In this document: piece after piece, positions 54,262 to 63,399 of the stretch | Numbering within the stretch: position 1 is the stretch's first letter | Layout: the number at the start of each line of letters is the position of its first letter | NCBI RefSeq assembly: GCF_900113005.1 | Contig: NZ_FONW01000002.1 | Span: 744,001-808,000, forward strand | Reading direction: 5' to 3' | Length of the DNA: 64,000 nucleotides | Source of the DNA: Sunxiuqinia elliptica | Lineage (GTDB): Bacteria; Bacteroidota; Bacteroidia; Bacteroidales; Prolixibacteraceae | Made by a program: the position numbers and the translations under genes | Notes under the pieces: generated by a model | What the model saw: only the letters and a program-made list of their open reading frames with translations | Told to the model about the DNA's origin: nothing | Database searches by the model: none

Positions 54262-57200
54262 ATGGATTACAAATTTATGAAAAAAAAACACAATGAGGGC
54301 AATCGTGAGCTTGCGCGATGGCTTAGAAAGGGATTTTTAATTATGCGAATATTCCTCGTTTTTATGTTGCTGGGAGTGTTACAAAGTAATGCTTCAGTGT
54401 ATTCTCAGACGAAACGCTTCAGTTTAAATGAAGCTAATATTTCCATTCGGGAAATTCTGACTCAGATTGAACAAGAAAGCGATTATCGTTTTTTTTATGA
54501 GGAAAAGGATTTGCGATTGGATGATCGGGCAAATGTTGATTTTAGCAACAGTACGATCGATGAAGTGTTGAATAAGTTGTTTCGCCAAAAAAACATTGAG
54601 TACAAAATTATGGCGAATAACTTTATTGTTTTAAAGTCACCTGGAACTATAGGCAATCAGGAGATAGCTTCACAACAACTTGCTATTTCAGGAAGAGTTG
54701 TTGATGCCAATGGGGAGCCTCTTCCCGGCGTCACTGTTGTTCTAAAAGGAACAACACAGGGAACAATAACTGAAGCCAGTGGTAACTTCTATCTTCAGGC
54801 TGTTCCGAACGACGCTATTTTGGTTTTTTCTTTTGTGGGGATGAAAACGCTTGAAATTCAAGTCGCAGGGAAATCAAAGATTGATGTCCAAATGGAAGAA
54901 GATGCCATTGGGCTGGATGAAGTGGTTGCGATTGGTTATGGGATCCAAAAAAAATCAGATATCACCGGATCTTTGGTATCCATTTCAGAGGAGGAGTTGA
55001 AAAGTATTCCTGTTGTCGACCCCGCCTTGGCTATCCAAGGACGTGCTGCGGGTGTTCAGGTGATGAATAATTCGCATCAACCGGGAGGAAATGTTTCCAT
55101 AAAAATTCGGGGAACAAACTCGATCAACGCAAACAACGAGCCTTTGTATGTGGTGGATGGTTTTCCATTATCCGGCGGGTTAAAATACATCAATCCCAAC
55201 GATATTATATCAATGGAGATTTTGAAAGATGCGTCAGCAACCGCTATCTATGGTTCTCGGGGAGCTAATGGTGTCGTGTTAATTAGTACTAAAAAGGGGG
55301 AAGCGGGTAAGATGCAGGTTTCCTTTAACAGCTCTTCGAAGATTTCATACTTGTCGAAGAAAATTGAAATGCTGGATGCCCATGAGTTTCGAATGATGAT
55401 GAATGAAGCTTATGAAAACCAAAACATGTTGGACGGAGGAAACAGAGCTTTGCCTTACACGGCAGATGAGGTTGCTAATCCCCAAAATAATATTGATTGG
55501 CAGGAAGAGGCAACTCGGGCAGCATTTAGCCATAACCACAATTTAGATGTAAGTGGAGGAACAGAGAACCTGCTCTATTCCGCTTCTATCGGCTATCGGG
55601 ATGAAGAAGGAATTGTAAAAACATCGGATTGGCAACAAATTAGCACAAGGTTGAGTTTGGAATCTCAGCTAAGTAGCTGGGTTAAGTTCGGCATAAACCT
55701 GAATTATAATGCAATTGACAATGGGTTGGTAGAAACAGACCATGGTGGTAACTCTGTCCCTCGCGCAATGTTGGAAACCTTCCCGGACATTCCTGTTTAT
55801 GACGAAAATAGTGATTGGACAATTGGAACGAATGAAGGTTACGCGAGTCCTACAGCATTAATTTATGGAATTCATAATACCAAAGAAACTGATAAATTTC
55901 TTGGAAATCTGTTTTTCACGCTTGATTTGGGTAAGGGCTTTACCTTTAAAACAACCTATGGCCGTGAAATAGAAACAGCGAAGCAAAGTAAGTTTACCGA
56001 TAAAAAGTTGATCAGCCAGGCCCATACGAGTAGTTCGGCCTATGTTTCAAGCTACAAAATTGAAAGTTGGCAAAATGAAAACTACTTGACCTATCAAAAA
56101 ACAATTGACGATCATAGTTTCGATGCTTTAATCGGGGTTACTTGGTCGAAATATACCTATGAATATTTTGATGTTACAGTTCGAGACTTTCCAACCGATG
56201 CCTTTTTAACTAATCAGTTGCAGGCAGGAGAGGATCTCGCGGCAACAAGTTCGGGTAAAGAAGAATCAAAGCTGAATTCTTATTTTGGACGCTTAAATTA
56301 CAGCTTTAAAAATAAGTATCTGGTAACTGGAACTCTTCGGTCCGATGGTTCTTCCAAGTTTGGCGAGAATAATAAATATGCGATGTTTCCGTCGCTGGCC
56401 TTAGGTTGGAGACTTTCTGAAGAGGATTTCATCCAAGAGTCTGACATTTTTTCAAATCTTAAATTACGTTTAGGATATGGGATTACGGGTAACCAGGAGA
56501 TCGGAAGCTATCGTTCTCTTGAACGCTTGGGAACCATCAATGGCGTGTTGGGAAATCGCCGAGCTACTGGAATTGCTAATGTTCAGATCGCAAATGCAGA
56601 CTTGAAGTGGGAGAGAACCGAGCAGTACAACGTTGGGTTGGATTTTGGGTTCTTTAAGAATCGCCTCGATTTTGTCGTTGATTTTTATAAGAAAAATACC
56701 AATGACTTGCTCCTGCAAGCACCTATTCCTGCCACAACAGGTTTTTCAACCATGCTAAAAAACATTGGAAGTGTAATGAATAAAGGGGTTGAATTTACCA
56801 TGAACTCGGTCAATATTGATAAGAAATTTAAATGGTACACCAATCTGAATGTCTCTTTCAATAAGAATGAAGTTATTGAGTTGGCCAACAACGGACAGGA
56901 TATTTTCCCGATTTGGTTTGTTAATCCGGTAACCATCATTCGCGAAGGAGAATCATTGGGCTCATTCTGGGGATTAACCCGGGAAGGGATCTATCAGAAC
57001 GAAGAAGAAATTCAAGCGCATTTGAAAAATCCGGGAACAACAGTTCCTGGTGATATCAAGTATAAAGATTTAAATAACGACCAAGTTATTGATTCCAAGG
57101 ATCGAAGTATTTTAGGTGATAATAATCCTGATTTTATTTATGGCTTAACCAATGACTTTGTCTATGGACCTTGGAGTTTGACGGTTCAGGTAAGTGGTGT

Positions 57201-57618
57201 GCAAGGAATGCAGGTGGCTAATTTGAATCCAATTGTATTGGAAGATCGGCAAACTTTAACCAACAGCTATAAGTCGCTTTTAGACAGGTGGCATGGTGAA
57301 GGAACCGGGAATAATGAGGTGGCCATGGTACGCATAAGCAGCCAGCTTAATATATCCGATCGGCATATTGAAGATGGCTCATACCTCCGATTTAAGAACA
57401 TCGCCTTAGGCTACAATCTTCCTAAAAGTATTACGCAGAAGCTTCGAATTTCCGATGCAAAACTAACTGTTAGTTTAATCGATTGGTTTACAATTACAAA
57501 CTATGAAGGATATGATCCTGAGGTGAGTACAATGGGAGGTCATGCAAGTCAAGGGATTGAGTTTAGTAGTTATCCAAATTCCAAGTCATTTCTTGTTGGC
57601 TTAAACATTAATTTTTAA
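54262..57618 (+). CDS. SusC/RagA-family TonB-linked outer-membrane protein (locus 2)
   Basis: An 1118-residue glycan importer. The signal region (to about residue 49) is followed by an STN domain (about 52-105; LNEANISIREILTQIEQ), a CarboxypepD_reg-like domain (about 143-222; GEPLPGVTVVLKGTT), the signature VVAIGYGIQKKSDITG, a plug and the barrel ending in NINF. An ATG five codons later is an equal start choice. It works with the SusD-like protein 11 bp downstream and signals to the FecR-type protein upstream through its STN domain. Confidence 0.96.
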   Translation: MDYKFMKKKHNEGNRELARWLRKGFLIMRIFLVFMLLGVLQSNASVYSQTKRFSLNEANISIREILTQIEQESDYRFFYEEKDLRLDDRANVDFSNSTIDEVLNKLFRQKNIEYKIMANNFIVLKSPGTIGNQEIASQQLAISGRVVDANGEPLPGVTVVLKGTTQGTITEASGNFYLQAVPNDAILVFSFVGMKTLEIQVAGKSKIDVQMEEDAIGLDEVVAIGYGIQKKSDITGSLVSISEEELKSIPVVDPALAIQGRAAGVQVMNNSHQPGGNVSIKIRGTNSINANNEPLYVVDGFPLSGGLKYINPNDIISMEILKDASATAIYGSRGANGVVLISTKKGEAGKMQVSFNSSSKISYLSKKIEMLDAHEFRMMMNEAYENQNMLDGGNRALPYTADEVANPQNNIDWQEEATRAAFSHNHNLDVSGGTENLLYSASIGYRDEEGIVKTSDWQQISTRLSLESQLSSWVKFGINLNYNAIDNGLVETDHGGNSVPRAMLETFPDIPVYDENSDWTIGTNEGYASPTALIYGIHNTKETDKFLGNLFFTLDLGKGFTFKTTYGREIETAKQSKFTDKKLISQAHTSSSAYVSSYKIESWQNENYLTYQKTIDDHSFDALIGVTWSKYTYEYFDVTVRDFPTDAFLTNQLQAGEDLAATSSGKEESKLNSYFGRLNYSFKNKYLVTGTLRSDGSSKFGENNKYAMFPSLALGWRLSEEDFIQESDIFSNLKLRLGYGITGNQEIGSYRSLERLGTINGVLGNRRATGIANVQIANADLKWERTEQYNVGLDFGFFKNRLDFVVDFYKKNTNDLLLQAPIPATTGFSTMLKNIGSVMNKGVEFTMNSVNIDKKFKWYTNLNVSFNKNEVIELANNGQDIFPIWFVNPVTIIREGESLGSFWGLTREGIYQNEEEIQAHLKNPGTTVPGDIKYKDLNNDQVIDSKDRSILGDNNPDFIYGLTNDFVYGPWSLTVQVSGVQGMQVANLNPIVLEDRQTLTNSYKSLLDRWHGEGTGNNEVAMVRISSQLNISDRHIEDGSYLRFKNIALGYNLPKSITQKLRISDAKLTVSLIDWFTITNYEGYDPEVSTMGGHASQGIEFSSYPNSKSFLVGLNINF

Positions 57619-57629
57619 ATCGAGCAATC

Positions 57630-59102
57630 ATGAAAAAGTACAAGATATCCCTACTGTTTTTAAGCCTGTTGTTTTTTAGCTCATGCAGTGAATGGTTGGA
57701 AGAAGAGCCTTTAACGTTTTTAAGTTCATCAAATTTTTATCAAAACGATGAAGAAGCAACAGCGGCGGTGTATGCCCTTTATCAACCATTAAGTGATTTG
57801 TACGCTCAGCCTGCGTATGCAGAGTTGATATGGGCCTTGTGGGAACTTCCCGGAGATCAAACGTATTCAAATTCTGGGGTTGGAGTTGTCGCTCAGGATC
57901 AACTTGACCGCTATGAGTTTGATACTGAAATAAAGAACTTTGAGCATTGGTGGAAGTTTTCTTATGTGATTATTAACCGGAGTAACACGGTTATTGAAAA
58001 CATTCAGGAGAATGAAAATATTTCTGAAGGCGTGAAGAAAACAGCGCTTGGCGAAGCTCATTTTATGAGAGGACTCGCTTATTTCGAGTTAGCAGTAGGT
58101 TGGGGAGGTGTTCCCAAAATTTTGGAAGGAGCCGAAGAGCTCTATCCTTCTCGAAGCTCTGCCGTCGATATTTATAATCAGGCGCTTGCCGACCTGACGA
58201 TTGCTGAGGAGAATCTTCCCGTGTCATGGGAGGAGACAGAATATGGACGGGCCACGAAATATGCCGCAAAGGCTTATCTGGCAAAAATCTATTTAACCAT
58301 GGCTGGCTACCCATTACAAGATGCGTCAAAGTTGTCTTTAGCAGCAAGTAAAGCCAAAGAGGTTATCGATAATGGCCCCTATGAGTTGGCCGCCAATGTT
58401 CTTGACAACTGGAATCCGGAGCAGATGGCTCAGGAACAGATATTTGTTGTGAACAGAAAGAGAGGCTTGAATTGGCCCGCATTTGCTTCATATTGGGCTC
58501 CTCGTATGCATGTTGAGTTGGCTCCAGAACCGGGGGCTACTTATTTCGGTGCATTCTATCCTAATTTGGAGTTTTATAACTGGTATCCTGATGAAGATCC
58601 GCGGAAGGGCTTGTTCTTTATGGATGAGGTAACTTCATACAGTGATCCGTCGCTAACGGTGGAACTTCCTTTTCCACATGTGGCAAAATATTACACGCCA
58701 ATCTATTCTGATGGCTCAGATCAGGATATCGTCAGGCTTCGATTTGCTGAAGTTTTATTGATTTTTGCGGAGGCTGAGAATGAACAGAACGGACCAACCC
58801 CTGAAGCATTTCAGGCACTAAACAGAGTTCGGGAAAGAGCTTTTGGTGATGACTCGGGTGATTTAGCCGGGCTCTCAAAGGATGAATTCCGGGAGGCTGT
58901 AAGAAAGGAACGTTCATTAGAACTATGTTTCGAAGGTACGAGCTGGCCAGATATGCTCCGAACGCGAAAATCGAGAAATGGGTCAATATTCGATTATAAG
59001 AATATTGGAAATATAAGCCCTTCTGAAACTAATTTGCTGTTTCCAATTCCGGCAACAGAGATGCTTGCAAACAGTAACTTGGAACAGAATCCTGGATACT
59101 AA
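57630..59102 (+). CDS. SusD/RagB-family lipoprotein (locus 2)
   Basis: A 490-residue surface lipoprotein (Cys19 in FFSSC). It shows the SusD features GEAHFMRGLAYFELAVGWGGVPKI (about 136-159), RFAEVLLIFAEAENEQ, and the ending LLFPIPATEMLANSNLEQNPGY, which is the standard SusD C-terminus. It is shorter than the locus 1 SusD (584). A terminator follows. Confidence 0.96.
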   Translation: MKKYKISLLFLSLLFFSSCSEWLEEEPLTFLSSSNFYQNDEEATAAVYALYQPLSDLYAQPAYAELIWALWELPGDQTYSNSGVGVVAQDQLDRYEFDTEIKNFEHWWKFSYVIINRSNTVIENIQENENISEGVKKTALGEAHFMRGLAYFELAVGWGGVPKILEGAEELYPSRSSAVDIYNQALADLTIAEENLPVSWEETEYGRATKYAAKAYLAKIYLTMAGYPLQDASKLSLAASKAKEVIDNGPYELAANVLDNWNPEQMAQEQIFVVNRKRGLNWPAFASYWAPRMHVELAPEPGATYFGAFYPNLEFYNWYPDEDPRKGLFFMDEVTSYSDPSLTVELPFPHVAKYYTPIYSDGSDQDIVRLRFAEVLLIFAEAENEQNGPTPEAFQALNRVRERAFGDDSGDLAGLSKDEFREAVRKERSLELCFEGTSWPDMLRTRKSRNGSIFDYKNIGNISPSETNLLFPIPATEMLANSNLEQNPGY

Positions 59103-59133
59103 ATCAAAGCGGCATAAGTTTTTAGATACGAGT

Positions 59134-59182
59134 GAGGTCGCAAGAATAGCTTTTGAGGATACCGGCGGCCTCATTCCCTTTT
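59134..59182 (+). terminator. Probable terminator after susD of locus 2
   Basis: GAGGTCGC (59134-59141) and GCGGCCTC (59165-59172) pair with one G-T pair over a 23-nt loop and are followed by CCCTTTTTTG. The long loop lowers confidence. Confidence 0.55.
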
Positions 59183-59211
59183 TTGTGTAACAACGGGCTG
59201 AGGAGAGGATC

Positions 59212-59351
59212 ATTTTCACATGGAGAAAACAGTGTTTTACAACATTAAACGGATGCATTTTTCAGTATAAATTTTAACTTTCTTTGTTGAGATGAATAAG
59301 AGAAATGGCTTCGTGCCATTTTTAAAACTAAAAAAGCCAAACCGATTTGGC
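59212..59351 (+). repeat. 140-bp direct repeat, copy B (before the lacI gene)
   Basis: Second copy of the element at 52252-52391, with seven substitutions and no gap. It keeps the ATGGC/GCCAT hairpin with T-run, the ATG-led frame and the terminal palindrome. Outside the 140 bp the two flanks are unrelated. Confidence 0.93.
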
Positions 59352-59366
59352 AAATCTGTAAAATGA
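59292..59366 (+). CDS. Possible 24-residue leader peptide overlapping lacI
   Basis: The frame begins MNKRNGFVPFLKLKKPNRFG and ends in TGA at 59364-59366, which overlaps the lacI ATG (ATGA). The first 20 codons are also present in copy A, with one silent and one Phe/Leu change. The overlap suggests translational coupling. It could equally be a by-product of a conserved hairpin and operator, so it is offered with low confidence. Confidence 0.3.
   Translation: MNKRNGFVPFLKLKKPNRFGKSVK
59336..59351. promoter_or_regulatory. Predicted LacI-family operator 2
   Basis: GCCAAA-CCGA-TTTGGC, identical to operator 1, lies 11 bp before the lacI start codon and predicts autoregulation, probably by blocking transcription elongation or initiation close by. 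Confidence 0.68.
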
Positions 59367-60376
59367 GAAAGATTTCAATACAAGATATAGCTGAAGAATT
59401 AAAATTGTCCAAGGCAACTGTTTCACTCGTGTTGAATGGGCGGGGAGATGAAAAAAGGATTCGTAAGGAAACTCAGGAGAAGATAAAGAACTATGCAAAG
59501 TTGCACAATTACCGTCCAAATCAGTTTGCCCGGGGACTTAGCCGGGGGAAAAGTGAAATGGTTGGTTTGATTATTCCGAATATCTCGGACAACTTTTACG
59601 CCCGTATTGCAAGCCGGATAGAGCAAAAGGCCAGGTTATCGGGGTACACGGTTGTTTACAGTAGCTCAGGAGAAAATCCGGATCGGGAAAAAGAGCTTAT
59701 TCAAACGATGTTGGATCGGCAAATCGATGGATTGATCATCGCTTCAACTCAGAAAAATCAAGAAGAGATTAAACGATTGAAGAAGATGAATTTTCCTTTT
59801 GTATTGATTGATAGGCATTATCCTGAGATTGAGACCAATTTTGTTATTGTGGACAATGCTGGCGGAGTTGTTAGCGCTGTCGATCAGCTCGTCAAACAGG
59901 GAAGAACGCGAATTGGCTATGTTTCTTTACAATCAGATTTGGAAGCTATCCATCAGCGAACAGAGGGATATTTACAAGCAATGAAAAAACATGGACTTCC
60001 TGTGGAGTCATCATTTGTTCAGGAAGTTAGTCCGGAGTCCTATGAAGTGGAAATGAACCAGGCAATTGCTCATTTGGTTGAGGCAGAGCCGAAAGTTGAT
60101 GGGATTGTGTTTGCAACACACTATTTAACTGCAGCAGGACTGCGTAGTCTAAAAAAGAGAGGCTTGTCGGTACCTGCTGATGTTGCAGTTGTGAGCTACG
60201 ATCAGATGAATGCGTTCGACTTAATTGAACCACCTATGACCTGTGTCATTCAGCCTGTTGATGAAATTGGAGATCGAGCTGTTAATATCTTGTTGGATAC
60301 GATGAGAAAAAATGAAACAACGAAACAGCTTGTTCTTAAAACTGATTTTGTCGTTCGGAAATCCTGTGGCGGATAG
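59363..60376 (+). CDS. LacI-family transcriptional regulator
   Basis: A 337-residue regulator. The N-terminal helix-turn-helix (ISIQDIAEELKLSKATVSLVL, residues 4-24) and hinge (NYRPNQFARGLSRGKS) are classical. Residues about 62-330 form a periplasmic-binding-protein-like effector domain (VGLIIPNISDNFYARIASRIE; DGLIIAST; DRAVNILLD). The effector should be a sugar released in this locus. Three matching palindromes around the gene predict its regulon: the sigma gene, lacI itself, and the GH38-MFS transcript. Confidence 0.95.
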   Translation: MRKISIQDIAEELKLSKATVSLVLNGRGDEKRIRKETQEKIKNYAKLHNYRPNQFARGLSRGKSEMVGLIIPNISDNFYARIASRIEQKARLSGYTVVYSSSGENPDREKELIQTMLDRQIDGLIIASTQKNQEEIKRLKKMNFPFVLIDRHYPEIETNFVIVDNAGGVVSAVDQLVKQGRTRIGYVSLQSDLEAIHQRTEGYLQAMKKHGLPVESSFVQEVSPESYEVEMNQAIAHLVEAEPKVDGIVFATHYLTAAGLRSLKKRGLSVPADVAVVSYDQMNAFDLIEPPMTCVIQPVDEIGDRAVNILLDTMRKNETTKQLVLKTDFVVRKSCGG

Positions 60377-60391
60377 TATTTTTTTGACTAA

Positions 60392-60411
60392 TTGCTAAAT
60401 CGGTTTAGCAA
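60392..60411. promoter_or_regulatory. Predicted LacI-family operator 3, before the GH38 gene
   Basis: TTGCTAAA-TCGG-TTTAGCAA has eight-base perfect arms. Its core AAATCGGTTT is the reverse complement of the core in operators 1 and 2, giving a shared consensus GCYAAA-TCGG-TTTRGC. It lies 106 bp before the mannosidase start. Confidence 0.7.
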
Positions 60412-60517
60412 TGGAGGTGAAGAAAGAAAAACGTCAAGATCTGAGGTTGGAGAACGTGGGAGAATGAGGTAAGACGTATTGTATGGTTCTGATATTTTGA
60501 TTCAAAACGTATAAAAA

Positions 60518-63382
60518 ATGAAAACAATCTTTTTAAAGACATTTATGGTGTTGCTGGTTGCTGTTAATGCCAGTCCATTAATTGCCCAAAATAAGACTGT
60601 GGTATTTAACTATCATAAACCTTATCAAACCAAGTATGTAGATGGTGTTCTGCTGGCTAAAGCCAGCGTTGAATCAGCATCAGTCAAAGGATATGACCAG
60701 TTGATTTTTGATCGTGGTTATCGTACTGGTTTCACACAGCAGCATGATACAACCTGGCTTTGGTTGCCGGTAATTGGGCAGCCGGAAAAAATCCAGTTCA
60801 CATCTGCATCGCAGAAAATGAGTCATCAACAACTATTTACTCCCTTAGTTTCCGATGATTGGGGGTATTTCAAAAATGGACGGATTCATGTTATTTGTTC
60901 TTCCCACCAGGATATTGCCTGGATGAATACGCCAGACTCGTGCCGGCATGAGCGCGTTCATGATATTGTGCTTCCTGCTCTTGACTTGATTGATGAACAT
61001 CCCGAGTTTAAATTTGAGATGGAGCAGAGCCTTAATTTGATGGAAGCGATTGAAGATGCGCCCAATGAACGGCAACGAATTATCAAGTCTTATCAATCGG
61101 GTAATTTTGAGTGGGGTGCAACCTTTACGCAACCTTACGAGGGACTGGAGTCCGACGAGCAGTTGGTCAGACAAACTTACCTCGGGCGCAAGTGGATCAA
61201 GGACAATTTGCCGGGGATGGATGCTAAAGTAGCTTACAACATTGATGTTCCTGGCCGATCGCTTCAGGTACCACAAATACTAAGCAAAGCAGGCATTGAT
61301 TATTTATTCGTTTCCAGAATGAAAGAGGGTTTTTACAACTGGCACAGTCCGGATGGATCAAAAATTTTGACCTACAGCCCGGGAAATTATGGATGGTCTT
61401 TGCTTATTTATAAATATTTGGAAGAAGATGCGATTACTGCACTTCAGAAGTTAAATCAGGTATTAAAGAACTGGAACGACTATTATCAGGAGCATCATTT
61501 GCCACCTCATTATGCTCTGGTTATTAGTACTGATGCCGGTGGTCCCAAGTATTATGAGGAGGTCATTCGAGAATGGAACGAGATTGCCAGCAAGTCAAAA
61601 GCGGGTATTCCACAAATACAACATTCAACGGCCGATGAGTTTCTGAATGAGATCAACACACCCGAAGCTCGTTTTGATTCGATCTCTGGAGAACGCCCAA
61701 ACCTTTGGGTGTATATTCATGGTGCAGCACATTACGAGGCTATTAAAGCAAAGAAACAAGCTGCGGTAAATGTGCCAGCTGCAGAAACGTTTAGCACAAT
61801 TAATAGTTTATTAGAGAATAGCTTTGAGGAATATCCTCAGAAAGAATTGTTTGAAGCCTGGTATAAATCAATTTATCCGGATCACGGATGGGGAGGTAAA
61901 AACGGAGCAATTACCGACAGCATTTTTCAGGCTTCGTTGGAGCAAGGCAATGAAATAGGTCAAAAGATTCTTCGGATGGCATTGGAAAATATATCGGACA
62001 AAGTGAGCTTGCCCAATAAGTATAACGTAATTGTTTACAATGATTTGTCGTGGCCCCGGAATGGGACTGCCAAAGTGGATATTTCCGGATTAAAAGGAGA
62101 TAATTGGGTTTTGGTAGCTCCTGATGGAGAAAGAGTACCTGCTCAAATTGTAGAAAATCAGGAACTGGTATTTCAGGTTAAAAATGTTCCATCGATTGGC
62201 TATAAAACTTATCAGTTAAAAAAGGAGAGTCAAAAAGCTGGAAATTTTGAAGTTGCATCCAACTATTGTGAAAATAATTTCTACAAAATCACTTTTGGAA
62301 ATGGCGGAATAACAAGCTTGTATGACAAGCAATTGGAGAAGGAAATGATCAATTCAACTCGTTTTGCTGCGGGTGACTTGCTTTACATGGGCTACGACGG
62401 ACATGGTGCTGGCGAATTTGTCCAGGTGACTGAACCAAACCTGACAGATTTTGAAGAGCTTCATCAGAAAAATGCGCAGTGGGAGCAGGTTGTAAATGGT
62501 GATATTTTCTCCGTTTTTCAAGCTTCCTACCAAATGGCAGATTTCAAAGTTATTCAAAAGATAACCGTCTATCATCAGAAAAAACAGATTGATTTTGAGT
62601 ACGACATTCCCGATTGGAATGGAAGACATAATCGGCAGATTCGGGCTGCTTTCCCGCTGAATATGAAAGAAGATGCGCAAGTTTCTTATGATGTTCCTAT
62701 GGGGATGATTCATGTTGGGAAGGATGAAATGACTCAGCGTCCGAAAGGATGGGCTTGGGGAGGAACTTATTGGCAGAAGCCGGCAGAAATACGTCCGAGG
62801 GAGATTCAAAACTTTATGACCGCAAGCGATTCGCAAGCTGGGGTTACCATATCAACCAATGTTGTGACTGCCGATTGGGTTGATCCGACGCGGGAAAAAG
62901 CGGACTATACCATCTTGAATTTCGTGCTGCTATCAACGCATAAAAGTTGCCATGGGCTGGGGAACTGGTATCATCAAACAGGAGCGCATGAGTTTAAGTT
63001 TTCACTCAGCTCGCATGAACCAGGTTGGAAAAACGGCTATCATTTTGGGGTTGAAGAAAATCACCCTTTTCATGTTGTGCAGCGGGAGGGCAAGCAGCAA
63101 GGAGCACTCCCAATTGAAAAAGGCTTTGTGACAACTTCTGATGCCTTGACGAAAATTACAGCACTAAAAAAAGCTGAAAATGACGATAACGTTGTGCTTC
63201 GAATCCTTGAAGTGGAGCGGCAAAATAAGGAGGTTTCAGTGACTACCAATTGGAATGCTGAAGCCGTTTATCAGACCAACTTAATTGAAGAAGCACCAAA
63301 CTTGGTACCTCACACAGCCAATGAATTTAAAGTTAAGTTGGAAGGAAGTGCGATTGAAACTTACAAGCTGGAACTAAAATAA
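60518..63382 (+). CDS. GH38 alpha-mannosidase, secreted
   Basis: A 954-residue enzyme with a signal peptide (about 1-23, ending LIAQ). The GH38 catalytic domain begins at HVICSSHQDIAWM, where His130 and Asp132 are zinc ligands, and the nucleophile is Asp243 in YNIDVPGRS. GH38 C-terminal beta domains follow from about 510 to the end. The usual FGHS after the nucleophile reads VPGRS, a common variant in Bacteroidetes. It releases alpha-mannose and lies directly before a sugar porter gene, so mannose or a mannoside is the likely product taken up. A lipobox is absent; periplasmic location is likely. Confidence 0.88.
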   Translation: MKTIFLKTFMVLLVAVNASPLIAQNKTVVFNYHKPYQTKYVDGVLLAKASVESASVKGYDQLIFDRGYRTGFTQQHDTTWLWLPVIGQPEKIQFTSASQKMSHQQLFTPLVSDDWGYFKNGRIHVICSSHQDIAWMNTPDSCRHERVHDIVLPALDLIDEHPEFKFEMEQSLNLMEAIEDAPNERQRIIKSYQSGNFEWGATFTQPYEGLESDEQLVRQTYLGRKWIKDNLPGMDAKVAYNIDVPGRSLQVPQILSKAGIDYLFVSRMKEGFYNWHSPDGSKILTYSPGNYGWSLLIYKYLEEDAITALQKLNQVLKNWNDYYQEHHLPPHYALVISTDAGGPKYYEEVIREWNEIASKSKAGIPQIQHSTADEFLNEINTPEARFDSISGERPNLWVYIHGAAHYEAIKAKKQAAVNVPAAETFSTINSLLENSFEEYPQKELFEAWYKSIYPDHGWGGKNGAITDSIFQASLEQGNEIGQKILRMALENISDKVSLPNKYNVIVYNDLSWPRNGTAKVDISGLKGDNWVLVAPDGERVPAQIVENQELVFQVKNVPSIGYKTYQLKKESQKAGNFEVASNYCENNFYKITFGNGGITSLYDKQLEKEMINSTRFAAGDLLYMGYDGHGAGEFVQVTEPNLTDFEELHQKNAQWEQVVNGDIFSVFQASYQMADFKVIQKITVYHQKKQIDFEYDIPDWNGRHNRQIRAAFPLNMKEDAQVSYDVPMGMIHVGKDEMTQRPKGWAWGGTYWQKPAEIRPREIQNFMTASDSQAGVTISTNVVTADWVDPTREKADYTILNFVLLSTHKSCHGLGNWYHQTGAHEFKFSLSSHEPGWKNGYHFGVEENHPFHVVQREGKQQGALPIEKGFVTTSDALTKITALKKAENDDNVVLRILEVERQNKEVSVTTNWNAEAVYQTNLIEEAPNLVPHTANEFKVKLEGSAIETYKLELK

Positions 63383-63399
63383 AACTAAACGGAAAAAAG

